A stretch of DNA of 64,000 bases from Lachnospiraceae bacterium (GTDB lineage Bacteria > Bacillota > Clostridia > Lachnospirales > Lachnospiraceae): the NCBI GenBank assembly GCA_024697065.1, contig JAILGE010000035.1, forward strand, positions 1 through 64,000, in the 5' to 3' direction. The notes beneath the pieces are model-generated. The model was not told where the DNA came from. It did no database searches and was given only the letters and a program-made list of their open reading frames with translations. Shown here one piece after another: positions 42,500 through 50,642 of this stretch (positions are counted from its first letter, which is position 1; every line of letters begins with the position of its first letter). The translations under genes and the position numbers were made by a program.

Positions 42500-42799
42500 A
42501 CAAAGGACCAAATAAAGGAAGACATTATTATTTTTCACGATAGCACCGCTGCGCCGGTGCTATTGTGCCTTAGAGGACATCTGTATGAATACTGTATACC
42601 GGAAGTGCTTATGTTGTGTATAGCAGTAGATTTTTAAATTCGGCCGTCAATAAGCTACGATTATCATATATGGGATTACTACGACTGGGATCCGGGAGAG
42701 GATGGACTGTATTCGCTTAATACGTTTAATTACGCTTGCTATTTTTTTACTATAGGAAAAATGCAAGGAATGGCTTTTACTCATTCTGATTATTTTTGA
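42500..42799 (+). pseudogene. Decayed ORF fragment, continuous frame interrupted by one TAA
   Basis: KEDIIIFHDSTAAPVLLCLRGHLYEYCIPEVLMLCIAVDF*IRPSISYDYHIWDYYDWDPGEDGLYSLNTFNYACYFFTIGKMQGMAFTHSDYF*; no start codon. Confidence 0.55.
42511..42688 (+). repeat. Direct repeat copy 1 bounding the accessory island
   Basis: 178 bp matching 45592-45775 with about 4 substitutions and one 6-nt indel; contains hairpin 42536-42567. Confidence 0.95.
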
Positions 42800-42813
42800 A
42801 AGGGAATGGATAT

Positions 42814-43185
42814 ATGAAAAAGAATAAAAGGCCTCTGATAGTTTTATTAATAATTTTTTTACTGATTTCTATTCCCATTATCATTAAGGGGATAAATAGA
42901 TATGGAAATAATTGGATAGATATCAGCAAGAATCCGGCTATTTGCCATTATGAAGAGAGGGAATATTATGAGATTAGTTGGTCGGAGTATATGGGAATAA
43001 AAGGGGAGGAATTCGAATATATGGACAAGTATATAGTTAATGGGAAACCAAACATAATTATATATTATTTACCAACGATAATGTCGTTTAGGGTAGGGGA
43101 GTTAAGGAATAGTGAAGGTAAACCTATCGCTTTGGTTATTACCGGACATGATGTAGAACAAAGATACTTTAAACTGTCGGAATAA
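42814..43185 (+). CDS. Small single-TM protein, paralog A of the YG-NWID family
   Basis: MKKNKRPLIVLLIIFLLISIPIIIKGINRYGNNWIDISKNPAICHYEEREYYEI; aaagggaa RBS. Confidence 0.7.
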   Translation: MKKNKRPLIVLLIIFLLISIPIIIKGINRYGNNWIDISKNPAICHYEEREYYEISWSEYMGIKGEEFEYMDKYIVNGKPNIIIYYLPTIMSFRVGELRNSEGKPIALVITGHDVEQRYFKLSE

Positions 43186-43208
43186 GATGAGTGACCTATG
43201 AAGAATAA

Positions 43209-43961
43209 AAAGAAAGAAGTATCCGGGATGAAGTAAAGAAATATGAGGAGGGATATCTTGCCTCTCATAATTGGGAGACTGAGACAAGTTGTTGTGATAC
43301 ATCTTTTCTTACAGCTGACGGCGATAATAGTGATTGGATTGATGAAATGTGGGAAGAATTTGACAACACCTGTTCATTTTCAAGAGCAGCACAAACAAAG
43401 AAAAAAGAGCTGATAGAAAAAGGCGTTGCTGAAGAAAATATTAAGTATTTTAGGATTGATGGAGGACAGGAATTACTCGATCTGTGGAATGACACGTGGA
43501 CGGGATATAAAAGAGTGCAGGAACTGCATTTATTTTCACATGGAAAACCGGGGACTCCTGAGGTGTATTGCGGAACTACAGGATATATTTGCGAGGAAAT
43601 TTATAAAAAACTGAATTTCTCATCAAATGCTGGTTGCTATTTTTACGGATGCAATATTGCTAATATTTCTAAATACATGAACAAATTTGCAACAAATCAA
43701 AATGTCATAACTTATGCATTTGATGAGGGAACTAGTTTTTCAGGGGATTACAGTAAGAAAACAAGTATACTTTTTCCTGGTGGAGATGTTTATCTTGCTC
43801 CGTATGTTATCCCCGGAGAGAAATCCTGGCGTGAAGTTGACACCAACGAATGGTATGCAGTTTTGGTAGTGGCACCACGTCAATTAGTATTGAATGGAAC
43901 GCTACATATCAGAGGGCGTAAACCATTTCGTAGGTTTTATCCGGAACAGGGAGATGATTAA
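43209..43961 (+). pseudogene. Orphan C-terminal toxin-like cassette homologous to the C-terminus of 117-1541; no start codon before ATG 43347
   Basis: Open frame from 43209; SRAAQTKKKELIEKGVAEENIKYFRIDGGQELLDLW...VQELHLFSHG...CYFYGCNIA...GTSFSGD aligns with the 117-1541 ORF. Confidence 0.65.
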
Positions 43962-43963
43962 AG

Positions 43964-44476
43964 ATGAAGAAACAATGGATTTGGGGCTGTATTGCGTTTG
44001 TGATTTTTATTTCTTTGAGTGGTTTGGCAATAAAAATGGCAAATGACAGAGCAGGTAAAAAAACTGAATTCAGATATGTGTGTTATATTGATTCCGGAAA
44101 TTATTCTTGTGAGTTATCTAAAGGTTTTTTTGACCTTAATAGGATTGGTTCGGATAAACATCCGATATATGATGCTGAACAAAAAGAAGATAGTATTATT
44201 TTTCACGACATCGCGTATGATGGGGAGTTGCCGACCGAAGTAAATTGTTGGATGGATTTTATAATTGATGGGGAGAATGTTTCTTGTGGAGTGCATTTTT
44301 ATAGATTAGAAGAATGTAAATATAAGGAATGGAAGGGTGATATTATTCTAAAAATAACAAGGAATGGAAATAATTGGGAAATAATTCCTGAATGCACAAA
44401 TTGCGAACGTGTTGAGCTAAGGAACCAATTTAGCGATTCTGAAGGTCAGGCGTATGATTTTAATGTTTATCAATAA
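43964..44476 (+). CDS. Small single-TM protein, candidate immunity partner of the orphan cassette
   Basis: 170 aa, N-terminal TM WIWGCIAFVIFISLSGLAI, begins 3 nt after the cassette stop. Confidence 0.6.
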   Translation: MKKQWIWGCIAFVIFISLSGLAIKMANDRAGKKTEFRYVCYIDSGNYSCELSKGFFDLNRIGSDKHPIYDAEQKEDSIIFHDIAYDGELPTEVNCWMDFIIDGENVSCGVHFYRLEECKYKEWKGDIILKITRNGNNWEIIPECTNCERVELRNQFSDSEGQAYDFNVYQ

Positions 44477-44494
44477 TCCAGTGAGATATTGATG

Positions 44495-44521
44495 AGTCAA
44501 TGGGGACGGTTCCCATTGACT
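44495..44521. repeat. REP-like palindrome
   Basis: agtcaatggg-gacggtt-cccattgact, 10-bp stem. Confidence 0.65.
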
Positions 44522-44549
44522 TCCCCTATTGACTTCCAGGAGTTTGAAA

Positions 44550-44945
44550 ATGAAAAAATATAGTGTTGTTATTGTTTGTGTGACTCTGTTTTTGATAGTA
44601 TCTGTTCCAATTGTAATTAATGGCAGAGAAAGATATGGCAGCAACTGGATCGATGATAGTAAGACGCCTGCTATCTTACATTACAATGATGAGCTTTATT
44701 ATGAAATAGGTGTAAACACATTTAAAGAGGCTTTAGAAAAAGGCGAATATAATTTCGAATACACGGATAGATATCTAACACTTAATGGGAGAAAAGCTTT
44801 TTTATTTGATTACTATATCCCTAAGTCTTTAAATAGAAAAATAGGTGAAACAAAAGATCAAAACGGTATTATTAAGTATGTATATGTTCTTGGAGTTGAG
44901 GATAATGCAAGTTGCTTCAAGCTTTGTGAAGCAGAAGACCAATAA
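44550..44945 (+). CDS. Small single-TM protein, paralog B of the YG-NWID family
   Basis: MKKYSVVIVCVTLFLIVSVPIVINGRERYGSNWIDDSKTPAILHYNDELYYEI. Confidence 0.7.
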   Translation: MKKYSVVIVCVTLFLIVSVPIVINGRERYGSNWIDDSKTPAILHYNDELYYEIGVNTFKEALEKGEYNFEYTDRYLTLNGRKAFLFDYYIPKSLNRKIGETKDQNGIIKYVYVLGVEDNASCFKLCEAEDQ

Positions 44946-45054
44946 TCGCTTGAAAACACGTTATTATTAATTCGCACTATTTTACGAGGCTTCATCAGTT
45001 TGTGTGGGTGAGTAGTAGCATCAGCTACACACCAATTGCTTGTTCTGCTTTACG

Positions 45055-45133
45055 GCTTATCAGCTGGTTAGGTGCCCTGTATCAAGGGTTTCCGCAAAGC
45101 GGCACTTGCGCCCTTGATACAGGAGAGATAAGC
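45055..45133. repeat. Structured inverted-repeat element between paralogs B and C
   Basis: Outer gcttatc/gataagc, inner perfect 13-bp cctgtatcaaggg/cccttgatacagg, nested ccgc-aaa-gcgg. Confidence 0.8.
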
Positions 45134-45189
45134 AGCTATGCAGTGGCAGGCAGAAAATGACTGTAATGAAGAGTTGAAAAGGAAAAAAT

Positions 45190-45588
45190 ATGAAAAAGAA
45201 GAAACTGCAAGCGTTTCTTGTGATATTGATATTATTTATTTTGATTAACATACCAATCTTTATAAGGGGAAACAAATTATATGGTGATAATTGGATAGAT
45301 TTCAGTAAGGAACCTTCTGTTTGCTATTATAATGGCAACGTATACTATGAAATAAGCGAATTTGAGTTTGCTAGAATAGATGGCGAATGGGAATTGATGG
45401 ATAAATGGATATCATGTGACGGGACTAAAGCAAATATACTAAATTATTATTTTTCATTCTTAAGGCTCGATAGAAGAGTAGGTGAAGTGAGAAATGATAA
45501 AGGAACGCCAATAGCTTTACTTATTTCTTCAGACTATGAGAACGATAAGTATAGATACTACAAGTTGTCTGAAGAAGAAAGTCAATAA
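45190..45588 (+). CDS. Small single-TM protein, paralog C of the YG-NWID family
   Basis: MKKKKLQAFLVILILFILINIPIFIRGNKLYGDNWIDFSKEPSVCYYNGNVYYEI. Confidence 0.72.
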   Translation: MKKKKLQAFLVILILFILINIPIFIRGNKLYGDNWIDFSKEPSVCYYNGNVYYEISEFEFARIDGEWELMDKWISCDGTKANILNYYFSFLRLDRRVGEVRNDKGTPIALLISSDYENDKYRYYKLSEEESQ

Positions 45589-45591
45589 TCG

Positions 45592-45775
45592 AATAAAGGA
45601 AGACATTATTATTTTTCACAATAGCACCGCTGCGCCGGTGCTATTGTGCCTTAGAGGACATCTGTATAAATACTGTATACCGGAAGTGCTTATGTTGTGT
45701 ATAGCAGTAGATTTTTAAATTCGGCCGTCAATAACAATAACCTACGATTATCATATATGGGATTATTACGACTGG
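45592..45775 (+). repeat. Direct repeat copy 2 bounding the accessory island
   Basis: 184 bp matching 42511-42688; contains perfect 13-bp hairpin 45617-45648. Confidence 0.95.
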
Positions 45776-45912
45776 ACGTCTCAGATAGGTGATTTGATAT
45801 AATTGTCAAAAGGTATGATATAATGAATCGGCTTAACGCAATAATATATTTTAGAAAGAGTCCTTAGAGGTATGGCTGCGGCTTTTCTTTTAAGGATGGA
45901 AGGAAGAAGAAA

Positions 45913-47547
45913 TTGGAAAAGAACATACTCAAGAATAAGTATTATCTTTACCTCACGGAATTCTTTGCGGGAATGGCCGTGATGGCAGTGGAATTGGGGG
46001 CAAGCAGGCTGCTGGCTCCCTATTTTTCGTCATCCCAGATCGTATGGACCATAATCATCGGAACCATAATGATAGCGATGGCATTGGGAAATGTTTTCGG
46101 AGGAAAATGGGCCGATAAGGATCCGGATCCGTCGAAACTTTTTATGCGAATACTGATCGCGGCGGTGTGGATCGGTCTCATTCCCGTAGTCGGGAAATAT
46201 GTGATACTCCTTGTTACGGGCATCATGATAGTTACCATATCCACCGGATTGCTTATATGGGCGGCTTTTGCGGCATGTATGATCATATTTGTATTTCCTC
46301 TGTTCCTGTTGGGAACCGTAACACCTTCACTTATAAAGTATACGGTGTCCGATCTTGAGGAGAGTGGAAGCGTTGCCGGCAGACTTGGGGCATGCAATAC
46401 CATCGGAAGCATAATCGGTACTTTTATGCCGACGTTTGTTACTATACCTGCTGTCGGAACCTCTGTGACATTCCTCATCTTTTCCGGAGTGTTACTGGTC
46501 ATCGGCGCCGCGTATTTTATCGTGAACAAAAAGGGAAAAGCAGCAGTAGGCGTATCCGCCGTGCTTTTCATCATATGCTGTATCTTCGGACATGATTCAA
46601 GATTTGCATTCTGGGAAAATGATCTCACCTACGAAGGTGAATCAGTATATAACTATCTGCAGGTAAAGGATACGGAGAGAGCGACATATCTTTCCACGAA
46701 TGTAATGTTTGGAGTGCAGTCCCTTAAGATGAAGCAGAAGGATCTGACGGGACTCTACTATGATTACGCTCTTGCCGCACCGGCGATGGCAGGTGTCGAT
46801 CCCGAGGGGAAGAGCGGGGAGTCTGCAGATATACTTATACTCGGTATGGGAACGGGGACTTTTGCCACCCAGTGTATGAAATATTTTCCCGGAGCAGGGA
46901 TCACGGGGGTAGAGATCGATCAGAGTATCACGGATCTTGCTCATGAGTATTTTGCACTTCCCGAAGATGTTAATGTTGTGACTTATGACGGACGTGCATA
47001 TCTCAATGCGGATCAGAAAAAATATGACGTGATCATGGTTGATGCATATCAGGATATCACTATCCCTTTTCAGATGAGCTCGGTTGAATTCTTTACTCTG
47101 GTAAAGGATCATCTGAAGGAGAACGGCGTGATGGTAATGAACATGAATATGCATTCCATTCAGGCGGAAGGGACTCAGGAGGCGCCTTCCGAGGATATCA
47201 CATTTTATCTTACCGATACCGTCGCTTCCGTATTTCCGAATGTTAAGACTGTAAATGTATCGGGATCTACCAACAGAGAGCTGTTCGCTTCGGTAAATGT
47301 TGACCTGCAGGAAGGGCTTTCGGCGGGTATGGAAAAGATATCGGATGAGGATCTGAATGCACAGCTTGCAAAGGTGGAAAAGGGCCTCATGGACATAGAA
47401 AAAGGAGACAGGATCTTTACGGATGACAAGGCGCCTGTTGAGTTGCTCGGTATGAAGACCATCGACACCATCATCAGAGATGAGGTGGGATACTATAAGG
47501 ATGTATTCAGAGAGGAAGGCTTAAGCGGTCTAATTGAGGTTCTGTAA
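45913..47547 (+). CDS. Polytopic membrane protein fused to spermidine-synthase-like SAM methyltransferase domain
   Basis: N-terminal TM helices; ILILGMGTGTFATQCMKYFPGAGITGVEID and YDVIMVDAYQD; TTG start. Confidence 0.88.
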   Translation: MEKNILKNKYYLYLTEFFAGMAVMAVELGASRLLAPYFSSSQIVWTIIIGTIMIAMALGNVFGGKWADKDPDPSKLFMRILIAAVWIGLIPVVGKYVILLVTGIMIVTISTGLLIWAAFAACMIIFVFPLFLLGTVTPSLIKYTVSDLEESGSVAGRLGACNTIGSIIGTFMPTFVTIPAVGTSVTFLIFSGVLLVIGAAYFIVNKKGKAAVGVSAVLFIICCIFGHDSRFAFWENDLTYEGESVYNYLQVKDTERATYLSTNVMFGVQSLKMKQKDLTGLYYDYALAAPAMAGVDPEGKSGESADILILGMGTGTFATQCMKYFPGAGITGVEIDQSITDLAHEYFALPEDVNVVTYDGRAYLNADQKKYDVIMVDAYQDITIPFQMSSVEFFTLVKDHLKENGVMVMNMNMHSIQAEGTQEAPSEDITFYLTDTVASVFPNVKTVNVSGSTNRELFASVNVDLQEGLSAGMEKISDEDLNAQLAKVEKGLMDIEKGDRIFTDDKAPVELLGMKTIDTIIRDEVGYYKDVFREEGLSGLIEVL

Positions 47548-47554
47548 AAGTATT

Positions 47555-48139
47555 ATGAAGATAGCATGTTTTTTCCCGGGCATCGGGTATACGGCCGACA
47601 GGCCGCTTCTTTATTACAGCAGGAAGATCGCAAAGGAAGCCGGGTATGAGATAAAGATCGTTCCCTACGGTGGATTTGAGAGAGGGATCTTTGGAGACAG
47701 TGATAAGATGAGGAAGGCTTTTGACACTGCTCTCGGTCAGACGGAGGAAATACTTAAAGATATAGTATTTGATAAATACGATGATATTCTTTTTGTTTCC
47801 AAAAGTGTCGGGACTGCCGTTTCTTCCTATTATGCTGACGTAAAGAAACTGAAGATCCGTAATGTATTATACACACCGGTTCCCCAGACTATGCCTCTTA
47901 TAAAGAATGAAGGTATTATTTTTCACGGTACGGCTGATCCATGGTATGAGCAGAATGCTTTTATGGCAGATGTAAAAGATAAGGATTTCAGATATTATCT
48001 TACGGAAGGCGGAGACCATTCACTGGAGACCGGAGATATGGACCGGGATTTTGATAATCTTAAGGAGATAATGAGGATCACCGAAAAATTTATCAACAGA
48101 AAGCAGATCGAAAACATTGATGCATCCCGCCCTAATTGA
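47555..48139 (+). CDS. Alpha/beta hydrolase-like protein
   Basis: ILFVSKSVGTAVSS elbow-like, IIFHGTADPWYE, GGDHSLE. Confidence 0.7.
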   Translation: MKIACFFPGIGYTADRPLLYYSRKIAKEAGYEIKIVPYGGFERGIFGDSDKMRKAFDTALGQTEEILKDIVFDKYDDILFVSKSVGTAVSSYYADVKKLKIRNVLYTPVPQTMPLIKNEGIIFHGTADPWYEQNAFMADVKDKDFRYYLTEGGDHSLETGDMDRDFDNLKEIMRITEKFINRKQIENIDASRPN

Positions 48140-48217
48140 GATTATCGTGAAGATATGTTATGCCATGGCGGCAGTTTACGGGATGTGTATATATCTATAG
48201 AAAGATGAGGAATGGCA

Positions 48218-49147
48218 ATGAGTATTAAGAAGAACCCTATCGTAACAAACATTTATACTGCGGATCCCGCACCTATGGTTGACGGAGACACGCTTTATCT
48301 TTATACTACCCATGACGAAGATGAGCTTATCGATCACTTCTACACCATGCGTGACTGGAGATGCTTTTCCACAAAGGATATGGTGAACTGGACCGATCAC
48401 GGTTCCATCTTTTCTCTTGATGATATCAGCTGGGCCGAGGATAGAGCATGGGCACCTCAGACGATCAAGAGAAACGGCAAGTATTACATGTACTGCCCTG
48501 TTCAGAAAAACGGTCACAGCGGTATGGCCATAGCTGTAGGCGTATCGGATTCGCCCACGGGACCGTTTAAGGATCTGGGTTACCCCCTCATAGATGAAGG
48601 GGAGGATGACTGGAATGATATCGATCCCACTGTTTTTATCGATGACGACGGCCAGGCATATCTGTATTTCGGCAATCCGGAACTCAGATATGTTCTCTTA
48701 AATGAGGACATGATCTCCTATAATAAGGAAGTGGGGGTAGTAAAGGTTCCCATGACAACGGAGGCTTTCGCAAAGGGCAGCCACTTTACGGGAACATCAT
48801 ATGGAGAAGGTCCCTGGTTCTATAAGAGGAACGGTATCTATTACATGGTATTTGCAGGCTTCAGGGAGAGTGACGAAAAGGTGAACGAGCATCTTGCTTA
48901 TTCAACTTCCGATTCACCTACAGGACCCTGGAAGTACGGCGGAGTGCTCATGACGGAAGAGGGAGGTACTTTTACCAACCATCCCGGAATTGCGGATTTC
49001 AAGGGACATTCGTATCTTTTTTATCATACAGCAGAGCTTTCGGGAGGAGAGGAATTCCAGCGAAGCGTATGTGTGGCTGAATTCAAATATAACGAAGACG
49101 GTTCGATAGACACTGTAGCAAAGTGCGATCATATCGAAGGGGTATGA
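48218..49147 (+). CDS. GH43 family glycoside hydrolase
   Basis: TADPAPMVDGDTLYLYTTHDED; DIDPTVFIDDDGQAYLYFGN; SYGEGPWFYKRNGIYYM. Confidence 0.93.
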   Translation: MSIKKNPIVTNIYTADPAPMVDGDTLYLYTTHDEDELIDHFYTMRDWRCFSTKDMVNWTDHGSIFSLDDISWAEDRAWAPQTIKRNGKYYMYCPVQKNGHSGMAIAVGVSDSPTGPFKDLGYPLIDEGEDDWNDIDPTVFIDDDGQAYLYFGNPELRYVLLNEDMISYNKEVGVVKVPMTTEAFAKGSHFTGTSYGEGPWFYKRNGIYYMVFAGFRESDEKVNEHLAYSTSDSPTGPWKYGGVLMTEEGGTFTNHPGIADFKGHSYLFYHTAELSGGEEFQRSVCVAEFKYNEDGSIDTVAKCDHIEGV

Positions 49148-49213
49148 ATATAATTAATGACGGCCCGTGGCCGGTGAGAAGTGTAGTCTTGTAATGTTAT
49201 CGGAGGAGGGAAA

Positions 49214-49780
49214 ATGAAAAAAAGAAGCAGGATCTGTGTGGCGCTGTTACTGGTATTTATGGTGGTATTCATGTCAGGATGCGGCAAGAGCCCGGAAGGG
49301 AACTGGCAGGGTGAGATGGACATGACAGGCATCATGGATGATGTGACCAAAGCGACGGGAATGAAAATAGATGTGGAGCCGCTTGTTGTCAAAGTAAATC
49401 TTAAGCTTGAAAAGGGAACTTACACCACAAGCATCGCACCTGAAAGCACAGAAACTTTCAAGTCATGGACAAAGGATTACATGAAAAAATTATTTGATTC
49501 CATGGCGGCATCAAGCGGAACGACCACGGCTAAGCTTGCAAAGCAGCTGGGTTACGCTTCGGCAGATGCTTTTATCAATGAGGAAGTGGAATCCATGGGT
49601 ATCGATCAGATGGTGAAGGAATCCACGGGAAAATATAAACGCTCCGGAAGGGAGATCATATTCGACGGTAAGGAGGATTTTCCTTATGTATTCGACGGCG
49701 AGACCATAGTAGGAACATTCGAAGGATCACAATTCGGACTTAGCTCCGACATAAGCGTGACATTCTATCGCGTGGACTAA
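49214..49780 (+). CDS. Putative lipoprotein
   Basis: ggaggaggg RBS; signal peptide with VFMSGCGKS lipobox. Confidence 0.75.
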   Translation: MKKRSRICVALLLVFMVVFMSGCGKSPEGNWQGEMDMTGIMDDVTKATGMKIDVEPLVVKVNLKLEKGTYTTSIAPESTETFKSWTKDYMKKLFDSMAASSGTTTAKLAKQLGYASADAFINEEVESMGIDQMVKESTGKYKRSGREIIFDGKEDFPYVFDGETIVGTFEGSQFGLSSDISVTFYRVD

Positions 49781-49863
49781 AATTTTTCGAAAAGGATTCC
49801 GCAGACTGAATAGCTGATGCGGGATAGGGCATCAAACTGAAATACCGTATGAGTGAATAAATG

Positions 49864-49891
49864 AAAAACGGCAGGATGTCCTGCCGTTTTT
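49864..49891. terminator. Bidirectional terminator
   Basis: aaaaacggcagga-tg-tcctgccgttttt. Confidence 0.9.
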
Positions 49892-49946
49892 CTAAAGAGG
49901 GGAAATTATCGTCTGTCAGACTATCAAGGTCTTACAGACTAGGTTG

Positions 49947-50375
49947 TCAGCGAATGGCAATAAGCTTCTTTTCTTCTACCATGGGTTTCTTTTCCTCGGT
50001 AGGGAATTCAAGCTTAAGAACTCCGTCTTCAAAGCTTGCGACGATATCCTCTTCATTCAGATGTTCGCCTACATAGTAGCTTCTCCTGCACTCTCCGAAA
50101 TGACGTTCGGTGAATATCACATTGCCTTTATCATCCTTCTCATCAGTGGTCTCATCCTGAGTTCCCGATACTGTAAGATATCCGTCCTTGAGTTCTGCGC
50201 GGATGTTTTCTTTCTTATAACCGGGCATCTCTATCTCCATATGATAGTTGCCATCCTTCTCACTTATATCGGTTCTCATTGTGCCTGATTTTGCAGGAGT
50301 CCACGCGGGTCTTCCAAAGAATCCGTCGAAGAAATTGTCCATAAGCCTGTCTTCAAAGATACTGGGTGTATACAT
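49947..50375 (-). CDS. Hsp20/alpha-crystallin family chaperone
   Basis: MRTDISEKDGNYHMEIEMPGYKKENI...LKDGYLTVSGTQ...FEDGVLKLEFP. Confidence 0.95.
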   Translation of the reverse strand: MYTPSIFEDRLMDNFFDGFFGRPAWTPAKSGTMRTDISEKDGNYHMEIEMPGYKKENIRAELKDGYLTVSGTQDETTDEKDDKGNVIFTERHFGECRRSYYVGEHLNEEDIVASFEDGVLKLEFPTEEKKPMVEEKKLIAIR

Positions 50376-50485
50376 AAGTCATTCCTCCTTTTATATGATA
50401 ATGTTGAGTTGTTATATCCGGGTCTTGAGAGAAGAAATACGCGCTGTTCCTGTGCCCGTTTCTGTTTCCTCTTGATCTTGACTGT

Positions 50486-50514
50486 ATGGTATCACTGCTG
50501 TTAGCACTCGTCAA
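50486..50514 (-). promoter_or_regulatory. Putative hsp20 promoter
   Basis: On minus strand TTGACG (50514-50509) - 17 nt - TACCAT (50491-50486). Confidence 0.5.
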
Positions 50515-50527
50515 GAGCGAGTGCTAA
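50501..50527. promoter_or_regulatory. CIRCE element, HrcA operator
   Basis: TTAGCACTC-N9-GAGTGCTAA, exact consensus. Confidence 0.95.
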
Positions 50528-50642
50528 CAATTTTGTGAAGATTTTGTGTATCCCCGTATCTTCTCATACAGCCAACACTATCATCAGCTTGAAAAATGCC
50601 GGTAGAAACCTTAATATCAAGCTTGCGGAGTAAAGGAACGAA

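Noticed and set aside
45536-45718. 60-aa ORF overlapping direct repeat copy 2
   Set aside because: Starts inside paralog C in another frame and runs into the decayed repeat; treated as fragment
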